NCBI GenBank assembly: GCA_020524525.2
Contig: CP129018.1
Location: forward strand, 496,001-560,000
Reading direction: 5' to 3'
Source of the DNA: Bacillus tianshenii
Lineage (GTDB): Bacteria > Bacillota > Bacilli > Bacillales > Bacillaceae_N
Length of the DNA stretch: 64,000 nucleotides
Shown piece after piece: positions 1-7,940 of the stretch (the stretch's first letter is position 1; every line of letters starts with the position of its first letter). The notes under the pieces were generated by a model. The model was not told the origin of the DNA. It did no database searches and was given only the letters and a program-made list of their open reading frames with translations. The position numbers and the translations under genes are program-made.

Positions 1-1536
1 TTTAGTTTTACCAAAGCTCTGACATATGAGCAAATAAGTGAGCAAGTAAGAAATTATGAAATTCTAAGTTTTATGTTAGAAGATGAAGAGTTATTAAAGC
101 AAGATAAACGAATTAAAGAAGAAATTCATTTGAAAATGGAAGATTTACGACATCAACTAAAGAAGTATTTGAGTGTTTATGAATCTTTCCACGGTGAATT
201 AACTTGGATGCACAAAGGAAAACAAAAGAAGATAGAAAATCCTTTTGTTATGGAAAAAAAATTATCGGTATTAATGAATGAACTTTACCCATTAACTCCA
301 GAGATTCGTAATGACTCTTTCAACCGTAGAACAATTAATAAGGTACAGCAAAAAGCTGGCTATAAAATAGTTGATTTTCTATTAAATAATTATAGGTTAG
401 AAAACATCGGGATTACAGGAAACGGTCCTGAATATTTAATCTATGCTACTACTTTCAAAAACAATGGCGTGGATATAAATAATTTAGATTCTATCAAGTG
501 TGTAGAGTTAGTAGAACTGCGAAAAAAATTATTGGGAATAATTGAAAATCAACCTTCAGGATCACTTGAAGACTTAGTGAGAGTGCTAGAAGATAAACCA
601 TTTGGTATAAGAAGACCGTTGGTTCCTATATTGCTTGTAGGATTAATTCGAGATAAGTGGGATCAGTTGCTTTTCTATAGAAATGATATGTATGTGACAG
701 GGTTAAATGGCGAAACATTGTATCGACTTGTGGATGAAGCGACTGAATATCAATATCAATATTTTAAGTTTGATGAAAAATATATGTCTTTCTTTGAAAA
801 GTTAGAAGAACAGTTCTCTTCTTATATTCATGAGTCAGTTATGGGAAGGCCAAAGGTTATACAACTAAGTAGTGCATTGTTAAGTTGGTTACGCAGCCTT
901 CCGAGATTTACTCAAACAACCGAAAAGGCAAGAGAATCAGCTGTCGAATTTAAGAACATTGTTCGTTATACAGAGATTAATCCCCAAAAGGCAATGAGCG
1001 ATTTGTTTGATTTATATCAATATGACTTTGGGGTGTTAATAGAAGAGAAGAATTATCTCGAAAACTATTTAGTTTATTTAAAAAATGAACTAGAAATAGA
1101 AATAATGCAAAATGCTCAGGTTGATAATTTTGTAGCATTTGTTAATTGGGCTGAAAATCAACCTTCTTTACAGCGTAAAAAGAGTCATTTGTTAACATCA
1201 ATCCTCCAAGCTAATGAAGATACTTGGATTGATCTTACAGCTTATAATTTTGTAGGGGTCGGAATTGCTGAATGGTCAGACACAACTTTTGAGATGTTTA
1301 AGGAACAGTTATTAAGTGAATTTCAAGCAATTACAAAAGCAGATGATGAGGACGATAACTATATTAGACTTGCATTAGGGGATAAAGAAAAGTCTATTGC
1401 TAAAGTAGAATTATCTACAAAGTCGCAAACAATCTATAAAAATGTCCAGCGTATTATTAAAAATGCTGGAAGGACAGTTCCTAAAGATGAAGTTGAATAT
1501 TTGATTTACTCTCTAATAGAGGAATTTGTAGAGTAG
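1..1536 (+). CDS. 3' part of a large ATPase-like protein of a probable defence cluster (5' end outside window)
   Basis: The frame is open from base 1, so the gene starts upstream; 511 residues are visible. The visible part is largely helical and charged, with no Walker A motif, so a nucleotide-binding part, if any, is outside the window. Around visible residues 201-220 is the segment FGIRRPLVPILLVGLI followed by LLFYRNDMYV. It resembles the 'P-F-G-[IL]-R...P-[IL]-L' segment I associate with large ATPases of BREX-like and phosphorothioation-linked defence loci. That family assignment is from memory and uncertain. The next gene, a PAPS-reductase-like PP-loop protein, starts 13 bases downstream and supports a joint operon. 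Base composition is more AT-rich than the core genes further on, consistent with acquired DNA. Confidence 0.55.
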   Translation, partial: FSFTKALTYEQISEQVRNYEILSFMLEDEELLKQDKRIKEEIHLKMEDLRHQLKKYLSVYESFHGELTWMHKGKQKKIENPFVMEKKLSVLMNELYPLTPEIRNDSFNRRTINKVQQKAGYKIVDFLLNNYRLENIGITGNGPEYLIYATTFKNNGVDINNLDSIKCVELVELRKKLLGIIENQPSGSLEDLVRVLEDKPFGIRRPLVPILLVGLIRDKWDQLLFYRNDMYVTGLNGETLYRLVDEATEYQYQYFKFDEKYMSFFEKLEEQFSSYIHESVMGRPKVIQLSSALLSWLRSLPRFTQTTEKARESAVEFKNIVRYTEINPQKAMSDLFDLYQYDFGVLIEEKNYLENYLVYLKNELEIEIMQNAQVDNFVAFVNWAENQPSLQRKKSHLLTSILQANEDTWIDLTAYNFVGVGIAEWSDTTFEMFKEQLLSEFQAITKADDEDDNYIRLALGDKEKSIAKVELSTKSQTIYKNVQRIIKNAGRTVPKDEVEYLIYSLIEEFVE

Positions 1537-1549
1537 GAAGGTGTAAGTA

Positions 1550-2362
1550 TTGGCTGAAGTTCAAGAAAGAAAACAAGTCCATATTGCTATGTTTAGTGGT
1601 GGAGCAGCAAGTGCCTATGTGGCGTATAAAATGGTTCAGACATATGGAAAGGAAAACTGCATTCTCTTTTTCACAAATACATTGTGGGAAGATGAGGATA
1701 ACTATCGCTTTATGGACGAAGTTACTGAATATATTGGCGTTGAGATTACAGAGGTCATTGATGGGCGGACGCCAGAAGAAGTGTTTTATGACTATGGGTA
1801 TCTTGGCAATTCTCGAGTAGCAAAGTGCTCAGAGGAATTAAAGGTATATCAAACCCTTGTGTTTCTTGAAGAATTAAGAGATAAGAAGAATTTAGAGCCC
1901 ATTTTGTATTTCGGAATTGGTCCGCATGAAACACATCGTCGTGATAATTTAACAAACTTTTATGAGCATTATCCAATCGAACCAATCGAAACAAGGTTTC
2001 CATTGATTGACCAATTTAGAACGGATGTTGATTTAAAGGCGATTATTGAAAATGAATGGAAAATCAAACTACCACGTATGTATGACCTAGGCTTTTCACA
2101 TGCAAACTGTGGAGGCAGATGCGTTCGTGGCGGTTATGGGCATTATGCTAGATTATATAGGGTTTGGCCTGAGCGTTATAAAGAACAAGAAGAAATGGAA
2201 GAACGTTTTCGTCAGCACTTTGATAAGAATGTTTCTATTTTGGAGAAGAACGGAAAATCATTCACACTAAAGGAATATCGTGAGCAAATGGAGAGAGAAG
2301 GCGTAGACAAGTATATCGATATTGTTGATAAGAAAATGCCATGTGTATGTTCGTTCTCATAA
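1550..2362 (+). CDS. PAPS-reductase/DndC-like PP-loop protein
   Basis: 270 residues from a TTG start, chosen because GGAAGGTG lies just upstream and the preceding stop is 13 bases away. The PP-loop motif SGGAAS (residues about 16-21) marks the N-type ATP pyrophosphatase fold of PAPS reductases and DndC. Near residues 187-191 is NCGGRC, and the protein ends with CVC three residues before its C-terminus. This four-cysteine layout could bind an Fe-S cluster, as in DndC-like proteins (inference). There is no sulfate-assimilation neighbour. Coupled to the ATPase-like gene, it fits a DNA-modification or nucleotide-based defence role better than sulfate reduction. Substrate unknown. Confidence 0.7.
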   Translation: MAEVQERKQVHIAMFSGGAASAYVAYKMVQTYGKENCILFFTNTLWEDEDNYRFMDEVTEYIGVEITEVIDGRTPEEVFYDYGYLGNSRVAKCSEELKVYQTLVFLEELRDKKNLEPILYFGIGPHETHRRDNLTNFYEHYPIEPIETRFPLIDQFRTDVDLKAIIENEWKIKLPRMYDLGFSHANCGGRCVRGGYGHYARLYRVWPERYKEQEEMEERFRQHFDKNVSILEKNGKSFTLKEYREQMEREGVDKYIDIVDKKMPCVCSFS

Positions 2363-2440
2363 ACAAGTAGCTTTTTTGACATAATTTTTGCGAATAAGGG
2401 AATGCTATTCACAAAATCTATGTCAAAAGGTGAAGCAAAC

Positions 2441-2842
2441 ATGATCCAACCCCGAAACGGACAAGCACCCAAAATCGGTCAAAGGGTACGTGTGTACAAG
2501 AATCTTCATAAGAATGTTTTCTCTATTCAAGATGCGAAGACGCGGCGTGTGATTGCGTATGGTGATGCGTTTTTGTTACGTGATGTGGAGATGAAGGTCA
2601 GTAAGGCAGGACAAGCCCGGGTAAGGCGAGAGAAGCGGAAGAACGTTCATGCGGTTTTAGTTGGGAGCTTTGCAGGAGAGGTCAGCGAACGGAGATTAGA
2701 GGTTGACGCGTTGTACTACAACCCTTATCGCACAGATTTATTTATAGAAGAAAAGTCGGGAAAACCCGTCCTCGGCGCAGAGTGCTGCCTGGCAGAGAAC
2801 GGAAAGTGCTATGTTTCAGGGAAGGTTCACTATGCACAGTAA
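2441..2842 (+). CDS. hypothetical protein, basic, 133 aa
   Basis: Start set at the ATG preceded by AAAGGTGA at 7-base spacing; an in-frame upstream start lacks a site. The protein is rich in Lys/Arg and beta-prone residues and has no membrane segment or signal peptide. A basic stretch with repeated Arg/Lys lies at about residues 55-70, and a Cys pair (ECC, about residue 120) near the end. I do not recognise the family. It follows the PP-loop gene on the same strand and is closed by a terminator, so it may be the last gene of the same accessory cluster. Confidence 0.65.
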   Translation: MIQPRNGQAPKIGQRVRVYKNLHKNVFSIQDAKTRRVIAYGDAFLLRDVEMKVSKAGQARVRREKRKNVHAVLVGSFAGEVSERRLEVDALYYNPYRTDLFIEEKSGKPVLGAECCLAENGKCYVSGKVHYAQ

Positions 2843-2843
2843 T

Positions 2844-2884
2844 AGGCCTTTTCATACATTTGCGTATGAAGAGGTCTATTTTTA
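2844..2884 (+). terminator. rho-independent terminator
   Basis: A 14-bp stem (2844-2857 with 2864-2877, containing G-U pairs) is followed by a T-rich tract. It closes the transcript of the gene ending at 2842. Confidence 0.8.
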
Positions 2885-2950
2885 TCTCGGGGCACTCTCT
2901 GTTAAACTATCATTAGAATCTAACGTTAAAGATAACAGGAGTGCTTTTGT

Positions 2951-3325
2951 GTGTTAACAACGAAAGAAATGTTTCTAATCAATGAGTATGTCCAGTCTCG
3001 GAATGGTGAGTCGTTTTCCTTAATGGCATTATGTGATTATTTGATCGGGAAAGGCTCAAGCAAGAAAAGCTATTCAACAGGCAAGCCGGTTTTGTATGGA
3101 TATGTGGCGGTTTATTTAGAGGGACTGAGGAAGAAGTTTCGAACAGCTGAAGTGAAAGAGGATGAGCAGAAGCGGGATATTACGTATTTGTTTGAAGGGC
3201 AGCTTGAAGAGCTGCATATTCAGCATCCAGATGAACCACTTCGTCCTAAGGGTAAGCATAGCGAAGAGAAGAAGGAAGAAGCTGAGAAGGACGAACCAGA
3301 GGAAGGACAGCTATCGTTATTTTAA
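2951..3325 (+). CDS. hypothetical protein with C-terminal sliding-clamp-binding motif
   Basis: 124 residues from a GTG start with AGGAG about 9 bases upstream. The N-terminal ~65 residues look like a small helical, winged-helix-like domain. Residues about 90-118 are a highly charged Lys/Glu linker. The last residues are EEGQLSLF: QLSLF matches the bacterial beta-clamp (DnaN) binding consensus QL[SD]LF and sits at the extreme C-terminus, as in clamp-binding polymerases. Family not recognised. A replication- or repair-linked role is inferred from the motif only. A strong terminator follows. Confidence 0.7.
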   Translation: MLTTKEMFLINEYVQSRNGESFSLMALCDYLIGKGSSKKSYSTGKPVLYGYVAVYLEGLRKKFRTAEVKEDEQKRDITYLFEGQLEELHIQHPDEPLRPKGKHSEEKKEEAEKDEPEEGQLSLF

Positions 3326-3327
3326 AC

Positions 3328-3365
3328 AAAGAGAAGGCGAGAGGGGTGACCTTCGCCTTCTCTTT
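3328..3365. terminator. bidirectional terminator
   Basis: A 13-bp perfect stem (3328-3340 with 3353-3365) lies between the convergent genes ending at 3325 (+) and 3373 (-). A/T tracts flank both sides. Confidence 0.85.
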
Positions 3366-3372
3366 GTGCATC

Positions 3373-4149
3373 TTATGAAAATTCGATTCCGCCGTCGATC
3401 ATGACAGATTGTCCTGTCATATAGTCTGAATCAGAAGATGCTAAGTACGAGACAAAGTTCGCGACATCTTCTGGTTCTTCTGTTCGGCCGAGTGTAATGC
3501 CTTCTGCGAATTTGTTGAATGCTTCGCCTGGCTTAAGGTCCATATATTCAACCATTTTGGCATCGATTCTGTCCCACATTGAAGTCCCGACGATACCAGG
3601 GCAGTAGGCGTTGACGTTAATATCAAATTGGGCAAGCTCCTGTGCGGCTGTTTGGGTTAGTCCGCGAACAGCAAATTTTGTAGAGGAGTAGGCGCCAAGC
3701 AGGCTATAGCCTTTATGGCCTGCAATGCTGCATGCATTAATGATCTTTCCACGTCCGTCTTGTTTCTTCATTTGTTCTGCGGCTGCTTGAAGGCCGTATA
3801 AGGTACCGAAGACGTTAATCTTGTAGATTGTTTCAAGGTCTTTCTCAGTTACTTCTAATAGCGGAGCTACTTGGTCAATTCCTGCGTTATTGACAAATAC
3901 ATCGACACGTCCGTATTTGTCGACGGTTTGTTTGACAAGTGAGAATTGATCATCTCTGTTGCTGACGTCTCCTTGAACGGCGAAGCTTTCTTTTCCTTGG
4001 TCTTGCAGTTCCTTTGCGGTCGCTTCTGCTGTTTCTTGATTGACGTCATTAATCACAATCGCAAAGCCATCATTGGCAAGTCTTTGTGCGATCCCTTTGC
4101 CGATACCTTGTCCTGAACCTGTGATAATTGCAACTTTCTTATCTGTCAT
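3373..4149 (-). CDS. butA: diacetyl/acetoin reductase, (S)-acetoin-forming SDR
   Basis: A 258-residue classical short-chain dehydrogenase. The Rossmann motif [12 protein letters not shown] begins near residue 10, NNAG near 87, the catalytic Ser near 140, and the YSSTK active-site Tyr/Lys near 152-156. The segment after the active site ([19 protein letters not shown], then [19 protein letters not shown]) is typical of diacetyl/meso-2,3-butanediol dehydrogenases. The family reduces diacetyl and acetoin with NADH in the cytoplasm in overflow metabolism. Monocistronic. The upstream strand has a GGAATGG-type ribosome binding site. A related sugar or polyol SDR cannot be fully excluded. Confidence 0.8.
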   Translation of the reverse strand: MTDKKVAIITGSGQGIGKGIAQRLANDGFAIVINDVNQETAEATAKELQDQGKESFAVQGDVSNRDDQFSLVKQTVDKYGRVDVFVNNAGIDQVAPLLEVTEKDLETIYKINVFGTLYGLQAAAEQMKKQDGRGKIINACSIAGHKGYSLLGAYSSTKFAVRGLTQTAAQELAQFDINVNAYCPGIVGTSMWDRIDAKMVEYMDLKPGEAFNKFAEGITLGRTEEPEDVANFVSYLASSDSDYMTGQSVMIDGGIEFS

Positions 4150-4327
4150 TCTCCACCATTCCTTTCAATCAAAGATTCCACAAGAAAATCTTCCCGTCTT
4201 AAAAAGGTGTAAAACATAACGGTGGAACAGCTTTATTTGAATAAAAAAGAAAGTAATATACTAGAGGTTGAAGACTACGAAATAACATCTTAAAATAAAC
4301 ACATATTAAAAAATGGAGGTTTTTTGT

Positions 4328-4360
4328 TTGTTAAACTTATGTTTGGAGCTGGTTGAGTAA
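4328..4360 (+). promoter_or_regulatory. short leader ORF (MLNLCLELVE) ahead of GNAT gene
   Basis: GGAGG at 4315-4319 is followed after 8 bases by a TTG start and a 10-codon reading frame ending in TAA. The stop touches the first strand of the hairpin system at 4361-4400. A strong ribosome binding site on a tiny ORF next to alternative hairpins resembles ribosome-controlled attenuators. Expression and role are inferred. Confidence 0.45.
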
Positions 4361-4400
4361 CACTTTCTTAATGGACTTTGTTCATAAAGAAAGTGCCATT
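4361..4400 (+). promoter_or_regulatory. two mutually exclusive leader hairpins
   Basis: Hairpin A: CACTTTCTT (4361-4369) pairs perfectly with AAGAAAGTG (4387-4395). Hairpin B: 4370-4379 pairs with 4390-4400 with one bulged G. Both use 4390-4395, so only one can form. No long U tract follows, so a translational or processing effect is more likely than classical termination. Confidence 0.45.
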
Positions 4401-4447
4401 TATAGGGTCAATAAAGATAAGATTATTAGAAGAAAAGGAGACTATAA

Positions 4448-4981
4448 ATGGATATATTGATTCGGCAAGAACGCAATACAGAAGATAATAAGACTGAGGA
4501 AATAATTAGAAGAGCGTTTCTAAATGAAGAATTTAGCGACCAGCAAGAACATCTACTTGTTAAGAGAATTAGAAAGTCAGATGCATTCATTCCTGAACTG
4601 TCCTTAGTCGCATTAACTCAAGACAAAGAGATTATTGGTCATGTCCTTCTGTCTAAAATAAAAATTGGTGACGCTGCGCATAAAGTTGATTCTTTGGCAC
4701 TGGCCCCAGTTTCTGTTGCTCCTGAACATCAGAACAAAGGGATTGGAAGCAAATTAATTCAGACTGCCTTACAAAAAGCAACAGACCTTGGGTATCATTC
4801 AGTCATTGTTTTAGGGCATGAAGGTTACTATCCTAAGTTTGGGTTTAAACCCGCTAGCTTATGGAAGATCCAAGCCCCATTTGAGGTGCCTGATGAAGCA
4901 TTTATGGCTCTAGAATTAACAGAGGGTGCTCTTGAAAATGTGCAAGGTGTCGTTTATTATTCCGAAGCTTTCTTAGAGTAA
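4448..4981 (+). CDS. GNAT family N-acetyltransferase (YhbS-like)
   Basis: 177 residues; AAGGAG precedes the ATG. Acetyl-CoA binding is shown by VSVAPEHQNKGIGSKLIQTAL (R/Q-x-x-G-x-G/A pattern, about residues 96-116), followed by the GHEGYYPKFGF segment characteristic of YhbS-type predicted acetyltransferases. The substrate is unknown; small molecules, amino groups on proteins and antibiotics are all possible. A 10-codon leader and alternative hairpins lie upstream and suggest conditional expression. A terminator follows, so the gene is probably alone in its transcript. Confidence 0.8.
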   Translation: MDILIRQERNTEDNKTEEIIRRAFLNEEFSDQQEHLLVKRIRKSDAFIPELSLVALTQDKEIIGHVLLSKIKIGDAAHKVDSLALAPVSVAPEHQNKGIGSKLIQTALQKATDLGYHSVIVLGHEGYYPKFGFKPASLWKIQAPFEVPDEAFMALELTEGALENVQGVVYYSEAFLE

Positions 4982-5008
4982 ACGTTTCTAAAATAACAAA
5001 ATGTCATG

Positions 5009-5066
5009 AAAAAGAGGTGGTCGTGAAAATGGTTTTATCACATTTTCTGCTGACCGCCTCTTTTTC
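5009..5066. terminator. terminator between convergent genes
   Basis: AAAAAGAGGTGGTC pairs with GACCGCCTCTTTTT (one G-U), with an inner GAAAATG/CATTTTC stem. It ends in T5, with an A5 on the other side, so it can serve both the GNAT gene and the minus-strand Hsp20 gene. Confidence 0.8.
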
Positions 5067-5109
5067 TTGAATATCATATCCTCTTGTTCAGAAGCTTCCT
5101 TTCCTCTTT

Positions 5110-5544
5110 TTAGTTAAATTCCACATCAATTTTCTTCTTCGTATCAGGTGTGAGCTTAGGCATGCGTACTTCGAGGACGCCGTTTTTGTATGTTGCTTTG
5201 ACGCCGTCTTGTGAGACAGGACTCGGCAGGGAAAGGGAACGCTGGAAGCTGCCGGCGTAGCGTTCTTTGCGGTACATGTTATTTTCGTTTGTTTCGGTTG
5301 TGCGGTTAACGGAACCGCTGATGCTTAAGGTATGATTGTCGACATTAATATGGACGTCTTCTTTCTTCTCCAGGCCTGGGATGTCGCATTTGGCGATGAC
5401 TTCCTTTTCTGTTTCGTGGACATCGACACGGATACTGCCGAGGTGATTGTCACCCCAAGCTTGTGGAAGCTCTGAAAAGAATCGTTCAAAGTCCTTGCGC
5501 ATATTGGCCCATTGTTTGAACGGATCGTACGGTGTTAGTGTCAT
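5110..5544 (-). CDS. small heat shock protein, Hsp20/alpha-crystallin family
   Basis: 144 residues. The start is the second of two close ATGs, which has AGGAGG 8 bases upstream; longer upstream frames lack a site. The N-terminal ~38 residues (DPFKQWANMRKDFERFF) form the usual amphipathic arm. The alpha-crystallin domain runs from about residue 40 to 135, including the conserved KNGVLEVRMPK (A-x-x-n-G-v-L) near the end. ATP-independent holdase chaperone in the cytoplasm. No CIRCE-type inverted repeat is visible upstream. Confidence 0.9.
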   Translation of the reverse strand: MTLTPYDPFKQWANMRKDFERFFSELPQAWGDNHLGSIRVDVHETEKEVIAKCDIPGLEKKEDVHINVDNHTLSISGSVNRTTETNENNMYRKERYAGSFQRSLSLPSPVSQDGVKATYKNGVLEVRMPKLTPDTKKKIDVEFN

Positions 5545-5630
5545 CTTCATAACCTCCTGTTTATGTAATGCGAGGTTATTTTTTGCAATTAGAGGTGGAT
5601 TATGCAAGTACCTGTGTCGCTCAAGAACTT

Positions 5631-5924
5631 CTATGTGGCAAAGACTTGCGGCATGAAGACGAACATAATCATGAGAATAATAAAGGTAATAGAAATAATT
5701 AAGCTAATAATGGCAAGTGGCTTCTTTTCTTGGCTGTTAAAGAGTGCGATTGAGCTGATGATAACGCTTGCAGGAGCCCCGACGAGAAAGAAGATGCGCA
5801 TCATCATCATAAGCCAGCTCACTTGCGGAAGTGTCGGCAGGATGAACAGAAATACAATGAGAAGAATACTAAGCGTAAGGGCAGTATAGCTCAGCCAAGA
5901 ATAGCGTTTTGTAGAAAAGAACAT
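5631..5924 (-). CDS. small membrane protein, three predicted TM segments
   Basis: 97 residues with AAGAAGGTGA ahead of ATG. Hydrophobic segments at about residues 11-32, 38-60 and 70-92 are separated by short charged loops. No known catalytic motif and no recognised family. It lies upstream of and in the same direction as the Hsp20 gene, with an 86-base gap. Confidence 0.7.
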   Translation of the reverse strand: MFFSTKRYSWLSYTALTLSILLIVFLFILPTLPQVSWLMMMMRIFFLVGAPASVIISSIALFNSQEKKPLAIISLIISITFIILMIMFVFMPQVFAT

Positions 5925-6035
5925 TGAATCACCTTCTTTTGTAGAAATCTCCTATACCATTCGTATGAAAGGGAGGAAGAACGGCTATACCGTCATAATC
6001 CCCAGAAAGAGGAAGAGTATTTATTGAGTAAAAAA

Positions 6036-6069
6036 ATACCAGGCTGAATAAGGGCATTCAGCCTGGTAT
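6036..6069 (-). terminator. terminator of lipoprotein gene
   Basis: A perfect 14-bp stem (6036-6049 with 6056-6069) is followed on the minus strand by a U tract. It lies 11 bases after the stop at 6080. Confidence 0.9.
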
Positions 6070-6079
6070 AGTGCTTGCA

Positions 6080-7024
6080 TTATTGAGCTGTTTCGACTTC
6101 TGGCTCAGCTGGTTGTTCTTGTGGTTGTGCAGGTTGTTGTTGTGATTGGCCTGGCTGTGCAGGCTGTTGTGGAACTTCGATTTCTTGTGCGTTATTCTTC
6201 ACTTCTTCTGGAATGCTTAAGTCTTCCACTTCGTTAATGTTCTTAATGTTTGATGTCATATGCTGGTTAATCTTCATTGTTTGGTCGTTTTGTGTGACAG
6301 ACATTGTCATATCCATTTCAAAGCTTTCCGGTTGGAATGTTTCTTTGTTCAATGCATAAGAGTATTTGATTTCTTCAAAGTTCATTTGCTGCATCATTTG
6401 TTCGAAGTCTACTCCAGATGCGCCGCCTGGATTCATTTCTTTGACAAGGTCAACAAGCTTATCGCCGTTTCCAGTAATCTTAAGTACGTATGTGTCATCT
6501 GTTTCTTCAAGTGTCATTTCATCTGCGAATTGCTTCAGCATTTCAAGGTTTTGCACAGGGCTCATTGATTTTTGCTGCTCCATCATATCCTTCATGAAGC
6601 CTTGCTGTGCTTGTTTCATCTTAAGCCATTGACCTGACTGGGCATCTTTCATATACATGTACTCATCTGTCATGTACATTTCCATCTTTGGAATTTCCAT
6701 TTCAGCTGATTGTGCGTCTGATTCCATTGTTTGATGGATAAGAAGCGGGTCAAGCTGAGATTTCGAGTTAATCTTCATGTTCATTTCTTGTGTTTCTTCA
6801 CCAAACGTCATCTTCATATCCATTGAGCCGTCTAGCTCGAAGTTCTTCATATCCTGTGACTTTTCAGTTGCTTTCTTATATACATCTTCAGCTGTTAGTT
6901 TTTCTTCTTCTTTAGCCGCATTTTCTTCTCCAGCATTCTCAGAGCTATCTGTTCCTGCTTCCTGTCCACAGCCTGCTAGAAGAAGTGCAAATGCAATGCT
7001 AAATAATAAAGCCCATTTTTTCAT
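6080..7024 (-). CDS. DUF6612-like lipoprotein
   Basis: 314 residues starting MKKWALLFSIAFALLLAGC, a clear signal peptide with lipobox LAGC (modified Cys 19). After an acidic linker (residues 20-45) comes a LolA/LppX-like region with many Met-rich segments typical of DUF6612 lipoproteins. The C-terminal ~40 residues are a Pro/Gln-rich tail (PAQPGQSQQQPAQPQEQPAEP). Anchored outside the membrane; the function of the family is unknown, and a lipid- or wall-related role is only inferred from the fold. Possible alternative start at 7033. Confidence 0.75.
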   Translation of the reverse strand: MKKWALLFSIAFALLLAGCGQEAGTDSSENAGEENAAKEEEKLTAEDVYKKATEKSQDMKNFELDGSMDMKMTFGEETQEMNMKINSKSQLDPLLIHQTMESDAQSAEMEIPKMEMYMTDEYMYMKDAQSGQWLKMKQAQQGFMKDMMEQQKSMSPVQNLEMLKQFADEMTLEETDDTYVLKITGNGDKLVDLVKEMNPGGASGVDFEQMMQQMNFEEIKYSYALNKETFQPESFEMDMTMSVTQNDQTMKINQHMTSNIKNINEVEDLSIPEEVKNNAQEIEVPQQPAQPGQSQQQPAQPQEQPAEPEVETAQ

Positions 7025-7134
7025 GTTGCTCATTTCTCCTCTCAATACAAAATTTACCACTTCAAACATACTACTATAGATATCACATACTGCCCAGACC
7101 TAAACCCCTTTTTAAGAAAAAGGTCCTTTTTTTC

Positions 7135-7161
7135 AAGACTAGTCTTTGTTTGGCCTATAAT
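7135..7161 (+). promoter_or_regulatory. 12-bp palindrome next to a -10-like TATAAT
   Basis: AAGACTAGTCTT (7135-7146) is a perfect palindrome ten bases before TATAAT (7156-7161), in the divergent region between the two lipoprotein genes. The -35 box is weak, so the palindrome may be an activator or repressor site. Inference only. Confidence 0.35.
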
Positions 7162-7257
7162 AATGTAACGAACGAGTCGCATATAAAGTTTCATTTCTCT
7201 CCAGATTTCTGTAGAATCGTTAAATAGAAACAATGTTAGAAGAATTGAGGGATAAGG

Positions 7258-7770
7258 ATGAAGAAACTGCTCATAGTGATGCTGGCAGGCTTATTCGTGC
7301 TTGCTGGATGTCAAAATAATGAGGATCAAACATTTAAAGAAAAATTATGTGTGCTCGTTTCACACATTGATGATTCGTGTGATGAAGCCTACCACTTTGA
7401 TGCAGATGTACCGCTTGTTTTTTATAAAAATGAAAAGAAGGCATTGAACTTTGCGGTGCTGAATGAAGACGGGAATAAAGCATTGAAAACAGCCGGATTT
7501 CCAAAGGCTTTTCAAAGCATTGAAAGCGGAAAGTCCTTCGTATGGGATGAAAGTAATGTTGAAGAGCCAAATGTGTCAGTTGTGTTCGGCTTAGCTGATG
7601 ATTCAGTGCATGGAATTGTCGTGGACAGTGAAGGCGGCATTCAGGCAAACCGTATTCGAATCAAAGAAAATTTATCACTGTGGTATGTCGTGAAGAAAGG
7701 CGAAGAGATGAATAGGCCAATCAAAGTCAAGGCGTTCGACCAGAACGGAGACGTGATTGAAGAGAGTTAA
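7258..7770 (+). CDS. hypothetical lipoprotein
   Basis: 170 residues. The signal peptide MKKLLIVMLAGLFVLAGC has a lipobox LAGC (Cys 18). The mature part (about 150 residues) contains a C-V-L...D-S-C pair near residues 31-42 that could form a disulfide, and a beta-rich body. Family not recognised. Single gene with its own terminator, divergent from the other lipoprotein. Confidence 0.7.
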   Translation: MKKLLIVMLAGLFVLAGCQNNEDQTFKEKLCVLVSHIDDSCDEAYHFDADVPLVFYKNEKKALNFAVLNEDGNKALKTAGFPKAFQSIESGKSFVWDESNVEEPNVSVVFGLADDSVHGIVVDSEGGIQANRIRIKENLSLWYVVKKGEEMNRPIKVKAFDQNGDVIEES

Positions 7771-7795
7771 GCACAGCAGCTCGCTGTGCTTTTTC
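7770..7795 (+). terminator. rho-independent terminator
   Basis: AGCACAGC/GCTGTGCT stem directly at the stop codon, followed by TTTTT. Confidence 0.85.
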
Positions 7796-7940
7796 AACGT
7801 TGTAAAAGGATTTCTAAGCGAGAAGTCGAACATTATAAAAGAACCCCCTTTTATTTCCACACCTACGCTTCATTCACTTCCTTCAGAAGCGATGATTTTC
7901 CCGAATTTGTTGTATAATAAGAGAAAGGAGAAGTTGTTTA

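Noticed and set aside
5009-5066. Possible small RNA
   Set aside because: The long hairpin lies between two convergent stops with T and A tracts and is better explained as a terminator.
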